Positions 34,458 to 42,888 are shown, counted from the stretch's first letter. The stretch is 64,000 nt of DNA from Williamsia herbipolensis (GCF_000964005.1 NZ_JXYP01000009.1:51016-115015), one strand, 5' to 3'. A program made the numbers and translations. Notes: generated by a model not told the origin, from the sequence alone.

Positions 34458-35849
34458 ATGGGAACCGAACCCGGCGTCGTCCACCGGGCGCACCTGTTCC
34501 ACATCGGTGGTGCGCCGACGATCGAGAGCGCATGCGAGCACCTCGTGTCGGTGCCCGACGGTGCGCTCGCCGTCGATGCCGGAGGGCGCATCGTGTACTC
34601 CGGGCCGATCGCTGATCTGCCTGAGGGACAACGGGAGTGGGCGCAGCTCGATCACCGTGGCGGGTTCATCCTGCCGGGTTTCGTCGACACCCACATCCAC
34701 TTCCCGCAGACGTACGCCACCGACGCGTACGGCGGTGGCCAACTGCTCGAGTGGCTCGAGAACTGCATCTTCCCGGCCGAGGCCCGCTACCGCGACCCCG
34801 CCTTCGCCCGCCGCGCCGCGATCGACTTCTGTCGTCGGCGGATCGCCGCCGGCACCACCGCGGCGATGGTGTTCGGATCAGCGTTCCCCGACGCCCAGGA
34901 TGCCCTGTTCACCGAGACCGAACGGGTCGGCCTGCGGATGGTGTCGGGGCGAGGCATCCAGACCGTCGGCAGTGCGGCGGCCGCCGACCTCGTCACCGAC
35001 ATCGACACCGCCATTGCCCGCAGCGCCGCCGAGATCGACCGTTGGCACGGGCGGGAACTCGTCGATGTCGCCGTGGTCCCGCGGTTCTCGTTGTCGGTCA
35101 CCCCCGACACCTTCGTGGCGCTCGGCGAGCTCTACGACGCCGTCCGCGACCGCGGCGTCTATTTCCACTCGCACCTCAACGAGAACGCCCGACCGGGCAC
35201 CGGCGAGGTCGACGCCACGAAGGCCGCCTACGGCACCGACAGCTACCTCGACACCTACGACGGCCGGTTCCTGCCGGGATCGGCGCGGGGCGGTGCGTCA
35301 CTGCTCGGGCGACGCAGCATCCTCGCCCACGCGGTGCACTGCACCGACGCCGAACTGGCGCGGATGGCGCAGACCGGTACCTCGATCGCGCACTGCCCCA
35401 CGTCGCAGCTGTTCCTGGGCTCGGGCACGATGCCGTGGCGCCGTACCGTCGCGGCGGGCGTGACCGTGGCACTCGGCACCGACATCGGCGCAGGCGACGA
35501 ATGGCTGATCCCACAGGTGGCGTCGGACTGCTTCGGGGTCCACATGTCCGAGCCGGGGGACGCGGGGGTGTCGTTGCACCCGGCCGAGCTGCTGTTCACC
35601 GCCACACTGGCCGGAGCCCGCGCACTCGACCGCGAGGCCGACTTCGGCAACCTCGACGTCGGCAAGGACGCCGATTTCGTCGTGATCGACCCGCAGGGAT
35701 GGGAACCGCTGGCCGCGACACTGGAGTTCGGGATCCGCGCAGACGACACCGAGACCGCCACCGCGCAGACGCTGTTCGCCCTGCTGATGGGGATCCGCGA
35801 ACCGGCGATCGCGCAGGTGTGGGTCCGCGGCCGTCGTGTCGTCGCCTGA
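34458..35849 (+). CDS. guaD: guanine deaminase
   Basis: 463 residues from ATG 34458. Seen: P-G-F-V-D-T-H-I-H-F-P-Q-T, the guanine deaminase signature, then W-L-E-N-C-I-F-P-A-E, H-S-H-L-N-E-N, L-A-H-A-V-H-C and G-T-D-I-G-A-G. Reaction: guanine to xanthine and ammonia with one zinc, in the cytoplasm; it supplies xanthine dehydrogenase. Divergent from the 8-oxoguanine deaminase, 46 bp apart. Repeat array C starts at its stop codon. Confidence 0.92.
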   Translation: MGTEPGVVHRAHLFHIGGAPTIESACEHLVSVPDGALAVDAGGRIVYSGPIADLPEGQREWAQLDHRGGFILPGFVDTHIHFPQTYATDAYGGGQLLEWLENCIFPAEARYRDPAFARRAAIDFCRRRIAAGTTAAMVFGSAFPDAQDALFTETERVGLRMVSGRGIQTVGSAAAADLVTDIDTAIARSAAEIDRWHGRELVDVAVVPRFSLSVTPDTFVALGELYDAVRDRGVYFHSHLNENARPGTGEVDATKAAYGTDSYLDTYDGRFLPGSARGGASLLGRRSILAHAVHCTDAELARMAQTGTSIAHCPTSQLFLGSGTMPWRRTVAAGVTVALGTDIGAGDEWLIPQVASDCFGVHMSEPGDAGVSLHPAELLFTATLAGARALDREADFGNLDVGKDADFVVIDPQGWEPLAATLEFGIRADDTETATAQTLFALLMGIREPAIAQVWVRGRRVVA

Positions 35850-35925
35850 GGTGCCCCGCTGCAGTCGTTACGTGCCCACCTGCGGTCGTTACGTGCCCAA
35901 CAGGGGTCGTTACGTGCCCAACTGG
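35848..35925 (+). repeat. 21-bp tandem repeat array C (three full units and a partial one)
   Basis: Three units of ggtcgttacgtgcccaactg type, 21 bp each, preceded by a shortened unit that begins in the guaD stop codon. Same orientation as array B. It lies between convergent genes (guaD and uricase). Confidence 0.9.
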
Positions 35926-35946
35926 CGGGGTGGGGGTGAGGGTGGG

Positions 35947-36855
35947 TCAGGCGAGCCAGCCGCGTTGCATGGTCCAGGCCGGTCCGGCGTCGGGGGCGTC
36001 GTCGCGGATCACCGACGCCTGGATGAGGCCGTACGGGCGGTCGTCGGCGTGGAAGACCTCGTTGTGGTTCTCGATGCCGAAGCGGGCCAGGTCGTAGACG
36101 AAGTGGTGCTTGTTCGGTGCCGAGAGGCGGACCTCGGCGATCTCCGGATGAGCCTCGAGCACCGCGGTGCCCATCGCGTACAGCGTCTGCTGCAGCGCCA
36201 GGGACTGCAGCGTCGCGAACGCGGCGACCATCAGCTGCTTCACGTCGGCGTACACGGCATCCCAGTCGACATCGGTCGTGGTGAACCGCCACTTCGCGAC
36301 CAGTGACGTCGCCATCACTCGGTCGGTGGTCGGTTCGAGGATCGTGTAGCGGTCGGTGGGGAAGCCGTGGAACTCCGACCCCGTCGACTTGAGGATCGTC
36401 AGGTCCTTCAGCCCGCCGATCACCCACGTCGTCTGATCGGATCCCTTTCCTTCCAAGGTGATGTCGGCGGTGCGCACCTCCGCGCCGCTGCGCACCCAGG
36501 TGTGGTCGTGGTCGGCGCCGTCGACGGTCGCCCGCTCCCAGCCGTACCGCTCCACCTCGATCCGCGCGCCGTGCACCGGGTCGTTCTCGTCCACGAAGTG
36601 GTGGGCGAGATCGAGCGCGTATTGCTCGATCGTGCCGATGCCCTTCTCCTTGGCGAACGCGTAGCACGTCTGCTTCTGGGTGTCGGTGGGCAGCACCGCG
36701 CCCTGGTCGCCGACGGTGTGCGCGGCCTCGAAATCCCCACGCAGAGCGGTACCCACGTTGATGTCGACGATCTCGTGACGCGGCGTGTCACGGTAGATCC
36801 GCACCACCCGGTTCTCGGCCTTGCCGTACTGGTTCTCGCCCAGGCGGATTCCCAT
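35947..36855 (-). CDS. urate oxidase (uricase)
   Basis: 302 residues. Seen: two tandem T-fold halves; Y-G-K-A-E-N-R-V near the N-terminus with the catalytic Lys, L-P-T-D-T-Q-K-Q-T with the catalytic Thr, S-E-F-H-G-F-P-T-D-R-Y-T in the middle and N-K-H-H-F-V-Y-D-L near the end with the catalytic His. Reaction: cofactor-free oxidation of urate to 5-hydroxyisourate and peroxide. It is followed (in transcription order it is last) by array C. Operon order on this strand: permease, OHCU decarboxylase, HIU hydrolase, uricase. Confidence 0.95.
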   Translation of the reverse strand: MGIRLGENQYGKAENRVVRIYRDTPRHEIVDINVGTALRGDFEAAHTVGDQGAVLPTDTQKQTCYAFAKEKGIGTIEQYALDLAHHFVDENDPVHGARIEVERYGWERATVDGADHDHTWVRSGAEVRTADITLEGKGSDQTTWVIGGLKDLTILKSTGSEFHGFPTDRYTILEPTTDRVMATSLVAKWRFTTTDVDWDAVYADVKQLMVAAFATLQSLALQQTLYAMGTAVLEAHPEIAEVRLSAPNKHHFVYDLARFGIENHNEVFHADDRPYGLIQASVIRDDAPDAGPAWTMQRGWLA

Positions 36856-36865
36856 GGTGTCCCTC

Positions 36866-37189
36866 TCAGCTCCCGCGGTAGGTGGAATAGGCGTACGGGC
36901 TCAGCAGCACCGGAACGTGGTGGTGCCTGGCGACGTCGACGACGGTGAAACAGATGACGACCTCGGGGTAGAAGCCGTCGACACCGTGCTCGGCGAACCA
37001 CGCTCCGGTGTCGAAGGTGATCCGGTACACGCCGGCCTCGAGGCCCTCGGCCAGCGCAGCGATCCGCCCGTCGGAATCGGTGGTGCCCGTGGCGATCTGG
37101 TCGCCGCCGGCGCCGGTGAGCGAGACCGCGACACCGACCGCGGGCAGACCGGCGACGGCGTCGAGGACGTGGGTGCTCAGCGTGCTCAC
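36866..37189 (-). CDS. 5-hydroxyisourate hydrolase (transthyretin-like)
   Basis: 107 residues, the family length. Seen: L-S-T-H-V-L-D at the N-terminus with the active-site His, the middle strand with P-E-V-V-I-C-F, and the C-terminal tetrapeptide motif Y-R-G-S, diagnostic of HIU hydrolase. Reaction: 5-hydroxyisourate to OHCU, cytoplasmic tetramer. Sits 10 bp from both neighbours in the uricase operon. Confidence 0.95.
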   Translation of the reverse strand: MSTLSTHVLDAVAGLPAVGVAVSLTGAGGDQIATGTTDSDGRIAALAEGLEAGVYRITFDTGAWFAEHGVDGFYPEVVICFTVVDVARHHHVPVLLSPYAYSTYRGS

Positions 37190-37199
37190 GACTGTTCTC

Positions 37200-37721
37200 T
37201 CACTGCAGGCTGCCCTCCGACACCGGGCTCAGCATGCGCGTCAGCCGACTGCGGTTGATCTTCGCCAACTCTCCGCGCATCACCCGACGTTCGGTCTCGG
37301 GATCGTTGTGCAGACGCTGCCGCAGGATGTCGAGCAGCACCTCGGCCGGCCGGCCGTCGGCGAACACGAGATAGACGTGGCCGAAGCGGTTCTCGTACTC
37401 GGCGTTCGAGACCCGCAGTTCCCGGAGAACATCGGCGTCGGCGCCGACGACCCCGGACTGTTCGCGGGTCGACGCCACACTCGTCGACCGTTCGCCGATG
37501 CGCGGATGCCCCTCGAGTGCCTCGTCGAGGTCGGTGTCGGTGAGCTCGGCGAGGATGAGATCGGCCTCGTCGAGGAGGCTCTCGGCGTCGGGGAAGGGGC
37601 GCGCGGCCGCCACCCGGATCGACCAGATGCGCGAAGAGCAGCACTCGTAGAGCGAATGCACCGCCTGCGCCTGCGTGAGGTCGTTGAAGCTGTCGATCCC
37701 CCGCCAGTTGGGGCGACGCAT
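37200..37721 (-). CDS. OHCU decarboxylase, stand-alone
   Basis: 173 residues from ATG 37721. Seen: the helical family fold with catalytic His72 in G-H-P-R-I-G, then S-T-R-E-Q-S-G and Y-E-N-R-F-G-H-V-Y-L-V-F-A, and the C-terminal E-L-A-K-I-N-R-S-R-L helix. Reaction: 2-oxo-4-hydroxy-4-carboxy-5-ureidoimidazoline to S-allantoin. It retains the catalytic residue that the fused domain upstream lacks, so it is probably the working enzyme. Start lies 2 bp after the permease-fusion stop. Confidence 0.92.
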   Translation of the reverse strand: MRRPNWRGIDSFNDLTQAQAVHSLYECCSSRIWSIRVAAARPFPDAESLLDEADLILAELTDTDLDEALEGHPRIGERSTSVASTREQSGVVGADADVLRELRVSNAEYENRFGHVYLVFADGRPAEVLLDILRQRLHNDPETERRVMRGELAKINRSRLTRMLSPVSEGSLQ

Positions 37722-37723
37722 CC

Positions 37724-39703
37724 TCAGCGCACCAGTTCGTCGAAGCGACTGAACCGCGCGGTGGCGATGGGGTTGGCGTCGGCCACGAGGTCGTCGAAGC
37801 GGCGGTTGGCGATCTTGGCGATCTCGATCAGCGCGAACGCGCGTTCGCCGGCCGGTGAGTTGTCCATGCGTGTCCATCCGTTCCGCAGCACCCTCTCGTA
37901 CCGTTCGGCCTCGCGGGCGAAGATGACGAGCGGGAAGCCGAACTGCTCACGATAGGCGGCTGCCAGCGCGACCACGTCGGCGTGCTCGGATTCGTCGAGA
38001 TGAGACAGCCCCGTGTGGTCCACGGCCATCGGGTCGCCGGACTCGTCCTCGGCACCGAGATCCGGGAACGCGTTGATGAGCGTCAACTGCTCGTCGTCGC
38101 TGCCGGTGAGCATGGCCTCCTGGAACGAGGCGCGCAGGTCGTTGACGGTCTCGAACGGGCGCTGGGCGTAGGCGCGGTCGACCACCCATCCCGCACCCTG
38201 GACCACGCCGCCGAACGTCGACCGGAACTGCTCGATCGTCATCTCGTTGACCTCGGCGAGTCGGATCGATCCGCGGCCGGCCACCGCCGGCCCGCGGCTG
38301 CCGGTGTGGAAGAACAACAGGTTCAACAGGATCGCGGTGATGGCACCCATCGTGATGCCGGTGCTGAACGGGATCTGCAGCAGTCCCGGCACGGCCTCGT
38401 CGACGCCTGGCAGGGCGGGCACCTTCACCTCGGCGCCGTTCTCGAGCACCGTCGCGGGTGCGGCGGCCTGGGAGAACTGCACGTAGAGGCCCATGGCCAC
38501 CGACGTGCTGGCGATGATGAGGTTGCGGTGGTCGGTGAAGTCGACGGTCGTCAACGTCTGGATGCCGACGATCGCCACCGTGGCGAACATGATCAGCGCC
38601 GCGCCGCCGAGGACGGGCGACGGTATGGACTCGACGATCTTCGCGGTCTTGGGGAGCACACCGAGCACGATCATGATGCCGCCCGCCGCGGCGACCACCC
38701 ATCGACTCTTCACGCCGGTGAGGCGCACCAGTCCGACGTTCTCGGAGAACGCGGTGTACGGGAACGAGTTGAACGATCCGCCGATGATGGTCGCCAGGCC
38801 GTCGGCGCGCACGGTCGCGGCGATGTCCTCCTTGCGGATGCGTTTGCCGACGATCTCACCGGTCGCGAACACCGAGCCGGTCGACTCGACGGCCACCACC
38901 AGCAGCACCACGATCATCGAGACGATCGCGATCACGTCGAACCGCGGCCAGCCGAAGGCGAACGGGTTGGTGAACCCGACCCAGCCCGCCTGACCGACCC
39001 TGTCGAAGTTCGTGTCGCCCACCGCCCACGCGATCACGGTGCCGACGCCGAGGCCCAGCAGGATCGAGATCGTCGCCCAGAAGCCGCGGAAGAACCGCTG
39101 CATGAGCACGATGATCACGATCGTGCCGATCGCGTAGAGCAGCCACCGACCGTTGCCGGGATCGGGGTTGTGGCTCGCCGGGTCGCGCGTCGCGTCGCCG
39201 GCGCCGACCGGGATGAGGCAGATCCCGATGATGGTGATGAGCGTCCCAGTCACCACCGGCGGGAAGAAGCGGATGAGGCGGGCGAAGAACGGGGCGATGA
39301 GGAAGGTGAACACGCCCGCCGAGATCACCGCGCCGTAGACGGTGAGCAGACCGACGCGGCCACCGCCGTGGTCGTTGGCGATCTTGATGACCGGAGCCAG
39401 GGTCGCGAACGTGATGCCCTGCAGCAGCGGGAGTCGCACGCCGATCTTCCAGATTCCGACCGCCTGCAGCAACGAGGCGATGCCGCAGGTGAACAGGTCG
39501 GCGGTGATCAGCATGGTCAGCGCTTCGCCGTCGAGGTCGATCGCGTTGGCGATCAGCAGGGGCACGAGCACGGCGCCGGCGTAGAACGCGATGACGTGCT
39601 GGAGGCCGAGGGTGAACAGTTTGCCCGCGGGGGGCACCTGATCGACGGGGTGTACACGCTTCGTGCGCGCGGTCGGCTTCGTCCCGGCACCGGATCTGGT
39701 CAT
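37724..39703 (-). CDS. purine permease (NCS2 family) fused to an OHCU-decarboxylase-like domain
   Basis: 659 residues; ordinary NCS2 permeases are about 430-480. Seen: residues about 20-475 form a xanthine/uracil permease with the L-G-L-Q-H-V start of helix 1 and F-P-Y-T-A-F-S-E-N-V-G-L-V-R-L-T-G in the middle. Residues about 485-655 match the OHCU decarboxylase fold: T-I-E-Q-F-R-S-T-F near the start, Y-R-E-Q-F-G-F-P-L-V-I-F-A and a terminal E-I-A-K-I-A-N-R-R-F helix. The catalytic His of the family is Phe546 here (N-A-F-P-D-L-G), so decarboxylase activity is doubtful. Known: NCS2 proteins import urate, xanthine or uracil. Tethering or regulation is an inference. First gene of the uricase operon. 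Confidence 0.88.
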   Translation of the reverse strand: MTRSGAGTKPTARTKRVHPVDQVPPAGKLFTLGLQHVIAFYAGAVLVPLLIANAIDLDGEALTMLITADLFTCGIASLLQAVGIWKIGVRLPLLQGITFATLAPVIKIANDHGGGRVGLLTVYGAVISAGVFTFLIAPFFARLIRFFPPVVTGTLITIIGICLIPVGAGDATRDPASHNPDPGNGRWLLYAIGTIVIIVLMQRFFRGFWATISILLGLGVGTVIAWAVGDTNFDRVGQAGWVGFTNPFAFGWPRFDVIAIVSMIVVLLVVAVESTGSVFATGEIVGKRIRKEDIAATVRADGLATIIGGSFNSFPYTAFSENVGLVRLTGVKSRWVVAAAGGIMIVLGVLPKTAKIVESIPSPVLGGAALIMFATVAIVGIQTLTTVDFTDHRNLIIASTSVAMGLYVQFSQAAAPATVLENGAEVKVPALPGVDEAVPGLLQIPFSTGITMGAITAILLNLLFFHTGSRGPAVAGRGSIRLAEVNEMTIEQFRSTFGGVVQGAGWVVDRAYAQRPFETVNDLRASFQEAMLTGSDDEQLTLINAFPDLGAEDESGDPMAVDHTGLSHLDESEHADVVALAAAYREQFGFPLVIFAREAERYERVLRNGWTRMDNSPAGERAFALIEIAKIANRRFDDLVADANPIATARFSRFDELVR

Positions 39704-39893
39704 GGTCGTACCTCCCGATCTGGTGGCGCACCCCTGACGTCACCTCGACTCCGAGATCAGGATGGACCGATCACGCCGCTCGCGCGCGGTGGGCGGCACA
39801 ATGGCGTGCCATGGACGCCCGCGTGTTAACTCGCCGCGGCCGCGAACGTCCATCGTCTCTGCCGTCTCCGTGGTGCCGCGCCGCGGTGCCGTC

Positions 39894-40466
39894 GTGAGCG
39901 CTCCCGGACGGGGGGTTCGCGGCGGCGGTCAGGTGGTCGGCGTGGTCCTCGCCGCCGGTGCCGGCACGCGCTTCGGCGGTCCGAAAGTACTTGCGGCCGA
40001 AGGTCGATGGTTGCGGACTGCCGTGGATGCACTGGTCGACGGGGGGTGCGACCGTGTGGTGGTGACCCTCGGGGCGGCGGTGGTGGACGTGGCCCACCCG
40101 GCCATATCCGTGGTGGTCGGTGACTGGGCCGAAGGCCTGTCTGCGTCGGTACGCGCGGGGCTCGATGCCGCCGTGGCGCAGGGTGCGGACACCGGCGTGG
40201 TGTTACTCGTTGTTGACACTCCCGACACACGTGCCGACCACGTGCGGAGGGTGCTCGCCGCCTCGCGGCGCCACCCGGACTCGTTGGCGCGCGCCGTGTT
40301 CGGCGGCCGGCCCGGCCATCCGGTCTACCTCGGCGCGCACCACCTCGCGGCGGTGCGCGCCGGTCTCGCCGGTGACCGGGGTGCCGGGGCATTCCTGGCC
40401 GGACGCGGCGACGTCGTCGATGTCGAGTGCGGCGACCTCTCCGACGGCCACGACATCGATCGCTGA
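39894..40466 (+). CDS. MobA/MocA-like molybdenum-cofactor nucleotidyltransferase
   Basis: 190 residues from GTG 39894; the frame is open further up but the extra 44 codons look non-coding. Seen: the NTP-transferase signature G-V-V-L-A-A-G-A-G-T-R-F-G-G-P-K, then G-D-W-A-E-G-L-S-A-S-V-R-A-G-L, V-V-D-T-P-D-T and G-R-P-G-H-P-V-Y-L. These fit the MocA group, which makes molybdopterin cytosine dinucleotide for xanthine dehydrogenase-family enzymes. It is divergent from the permease operon, matching the cofactor need of the locus. A longer start cannot be excluded. Confidence 0.78.
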   Translation: MSAPGRGVRGGGQVVGVVLAAGAGTRFGGPKVLAAEGRWLRTAVDALVDGGCDRVVVTLGAAVVDVAHPAISVVVGDWAEGLSASVRAGLDAAVAQGADTGVVLLVVDTPDTRADHVRRVLAASRRHPDSLARAVFGGRPGHPVYLGAHHLAAVRAGLAGDRGAGAFLAGRGDVVDVECGDLSDGHDIDR

Positions 40467-41116
40467 TCGCCCCCTCGGCATCGTGCCGCAATTGTTTCTC
40501 CGGTGATATCCGGTGAATCGGACGGCATCGATTCAGTAATTACATTCCAGTCTGTAATGAATTGTGTATCGGTTCGTGTAACGAAAATTTGGGCTGAGCA
40601 AAAGATCAACAATGGCCCTAACCGTTCAGATGTTTTGCAGTCCGGCAGGCGCCGTGATGCACCCGGCGGCATTGTCGAAAGCGACGAGACGGATGACCGA
40701 GTAAGTGATCGCAGACCTTCTGTCACGCCCTTTCCAGGGCGCCATGTCCTGTTTCGGCCCAGTTCAGGGCGCCACGACTCCCTGGGTGGCCGATCGAATC
40801 ACATTCACGTCATTTGGTGAAGTCTGGGCGAATTTCGCCATTGTTTGCCGAGTTATGGAATTTGTGGTTACGATTCCCCACAGCGAGCGTTATAGAGTCG
40901 AAATAGCGGCACCGCGATCGCAGGCGCGGCTCTCCACGCACGCCGACACACCTTATCCAACGGTTCACGGGGCAACCGTTCGGCTCACTCGTCGATGACG
41001 AGACGTCGAGGGTTCTTCCGACGAATCGTGCGCTTTTGATGACCTGAACAACGCAACCGGGGGGAATCCGGACGCGGCGATCAGCCCTGTCCGACGTCGA
41101 TGAACGGAGAAACACA
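40467..41116. other. 650-bp non-coding stretch, comparatively AT-rich
   Basis: No gene with actinobacterial codon use is seen on either strand. The first half (about 40480-40680) is clearly poorer in GC than the rest of the window, with runs such as gtaattacattcc and acgaaaatttggg. A short direct repeat cagggcgcca occurs at 40735 and 40765. A promoter-like pair is listed separately. It may be a long regulatory leader for the exported glycosidase, or a decayed insertion; nothing decisive is visible. Confidence 0.6.
40868..40896 (+). promoter_or_regulatory. sigma-70-like promoter candidate for the glycosidase gene
   Basis: TTACGA (40868-40873) and TATAGA (40891-40896) are separated by 17 bp. 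A transcript from here would have a 5' leader of about 210 nt before GTG 41117. Prediction only. Confidence 0.4.
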
Positions 41117-42817
41117 GTGCGACGTCGAATTCTCTCCTCGGTCCGGATGTCCCGGCTGGAACTCACGGTTCTGGTCGTGCTCGCCGCCATGGTCTGCGCC
41201 TTCACCTCGGTGGCGTTCCTCGCCAAGTCGGAGGTGCGGTACACCAGCGTCGAGGTCGCGGCCATCAAGCAGGTGTCGTTGACCGTCGGCATCTCCGACT
41301 CCGACCTCTTCCTCGAGGCGCAGGACCCCGCCAAGGTCGCCAAATCCCTCGATGCGATGAAGGCATTGGGCGTCAACGACGTGCGCATCGTCATCCCGTG
41401 GGGCCTCACCGAGACGGCGAACGGGCAGTACAACTGGTCGTCGATCGACAACATGGTCAACGCCGCCAAGGCGCGCGGGATGACCATCCTCGGCGTGGTC
41501 ACGACCACGCCCGCCTGGGCGCGGCCCACCACCTGGTACGGCGACTACTACGCGCCGCCGGCCAACATCTCCGACTACGGCGACTTCATGTCGGTGCTGG
41601 CCAAGCGATACTCCGGCCAGGTCTCGGCCTATGAGGTGTGGAACGAGCCCAACTCGGCACTCGGACTGAGCAACCCCGACCCGGCGCTCTACACCCAGAT
41701 GCTCAAGGCCGGCTACACCGCGATCAAGGCCGCCGACTCCAAGGCGACCGTCATCGGCGGCGTCCTCGGTTCGGTCATCTCGTGGGGCGGCTTCTCGGTG
41801 AACCCGGTGGACTTCGTCAAGGGCATGTACGCCGCGGGTGCCGCAGGGTACTTCGACGCCCTGTCGTTCCACCCGTACCAGTACACGACGCCCTTCTCCC
41901 AGGGAGCCACTCTCGGACAGTCGCCGCTCAACCAGCTCAACGCGATCCGCGCCCTCATGGAGGGCAACGGTGATGCGGCCAAGAAGATCTGGGCCACCGA
42001 GTACGGTCTGCCCACCGGCACCATCAACCCGAGCATGCCGGCCGCCGAGGCCCAGCAGGCGAGCTACATCAAGGACTTCCTCGACGCCTGGAACTCACTG
42101 TCGTACGCCGGCAAGGCCTTCCTCTACACCACGGTCGACCGGTCGTCGTCGAACACCACCGACGGTGAGGCCACCTTCGGCCTCTACCGCGACGACTGGA
42201 CGATGAAGCCCGCCGCCCAGGTCGTGAAGGACTGGATCGCCGCGCATCCGACGACCCCGACCACGCCGCCGGTCGTGACCCCGCCGGCGAACCCGGGTGA
42301 TGCGTTGGCCGCTGCCCTCGGGGCCGCGCTCCAGCAGTGGCTGCAGGCACTCGCGGCGGCCCTCGCCGCAGCGTTCGCACCGCCGACCGCAACCGTGGCC
42401 GCTGCACCGGCGACCACCGTGGCGACCGCGACGGCCAACACCGTGGCGATCACCTCCACGTCGACGCCCACCGTGGCCGCCTCGACCGCGCCGACCTCGT
42501 CGAGCACGCCCTCGTCGTCGACCGCACCGTCGGGCACCACCCCGTCGAGCACGACCGCCGCGGTGGCACCCACCACCGCGACGACCACCGCGCAGCGTTC
42601 CGTGTCCTCGCCGACCACCACGGCGACGACGACCTCGGCCCCGCCGGCGACCACCCCGGCGACCACCGCGGCGACCACCGCGGCGACCACCGCGGCGACC
42701 ACCGCGACCGGTTCGCCCACGACGGCCGCCTCCACCGGCACGCCGTCGACGAGTGCACCGTCGACCGCCGGCGCGTCGACCTCGGGAAAGGTGGCCGCCA
42801 CGACCCCGGTGTCCTGA
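41117..42817 (+). CDS. exported GH39-like glycoside hydrolase with Ser/Thr-rich tail
   Basis: 566 residues from GTG 41117, with GGAG 7 bp upstream. Seen: an N-terminal hydrophobic signal/anchor (about residues 14-36), a TIM-barrel with V-W-N-E-P-N-S (acid/base Glu177) and A-T-E-Y-G-L-P-T-G (nucleophile Glu295), as in clan GH-A families such as GH39. After residue 390 comes an Ala/Leu/Gln amphipathic stretch (L-Q-Q-W-L-Q-A-L-A-A-A-L in part), then about 150 residues of Thr/Ser/Ala/Pro with no Cys. Inference: a cell-envelope polysaccharide hydrolase, the tail possibly glycosylated or wall-spanning. Substrate unknown. A strong hairpin follows. Confidence 0.82.
   Translation: MRRRILSSVRMSRLELTVLVVLAAMVCAFTSVAFLAKSEVRYTSVEVAAIKQVSLTVGISDSDLFLEAQDPAKVAKSLDAMKALGVNDVRIVIPWGLTETANGQYNWSSIDNMVNAAKARGMTILGVVTTTPAWARPTTWYGDYYAPPANISDYGDFMSVLAKRYSGQVSAYEVWNEPNSALGLSNPDPALYTQMLKAGYTAIKAADSKATVIGGVLGSVISWGGFSVNPVDFVKGMYAAGAAGYFDALSFHPYQYTTPFSQGATLGQSPLNQLNAIRALMEGNGDAAKKIWATEYGLPTGTINPSMPAAEAQQASYIKDFLDAWNSLSYAGKAFLYTTVDRSSSNTTDGEATFGLYRDDWTMKPAAQVVKDWIAAHPTTPTTPPVVTPPANPGDALAAALGAALQQWLQALAAALAAAFAPPTATVAAAPATTVATATANTVAITSTSTPTVAASTAPTSSSTPSSSTAPSGTTPSSTTAAVAPTTATTTAQRSVSSPTTTATTTSAPPATTPATTAATTAATTAATTATGSPTTAASTGTPSTSAPSTAGASTSGKVAATTPVS
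42646..42705 (+). repeat. 12-bp tandem repeat coding for T-T-A-A units
   Basis: Five copies of ggcgaccaccgc (first copy ends in cc) inside the Ser/Thr-rich tail of the glycosidase. In-frame slippage here would change tail length without breaking the protein. Confidence 0.85.
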
Positions 42818-42852
42818 CGCGCCATCTGTCCCCCGATCGCACGGATTCACAG

Positions 42853-42888
42853 CTCGGGCCTGCTCATATGTAAATGAGCAGGCCCGAG
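42853..42888 (+). terminator. perfect 15-bp hairpin after the glycosidase gene
   Basis: Arms 42853-42867 and 42874-42888 pair perfectly around atgtaa. It lies 35 bp after the glycosidase stop and 69 bp before the PE-PPE-domain gene. No T tract. Terminator function is inferred, and it separates two otherwise co-directional genes. Confidence 0.75.

Noticed and set aside
28757..35925. The 21-bp arrays as a CRISPR
   Set aside because: There are no unique spacers (units are contiguous), the units are too short, and no cas gene is present.
40503..40820. A 105-codon frame in the AT-rich gap
   Set aside because: Codon use and composition do not match neighbouring genes, and there is no ribosome site or recognisable domain.
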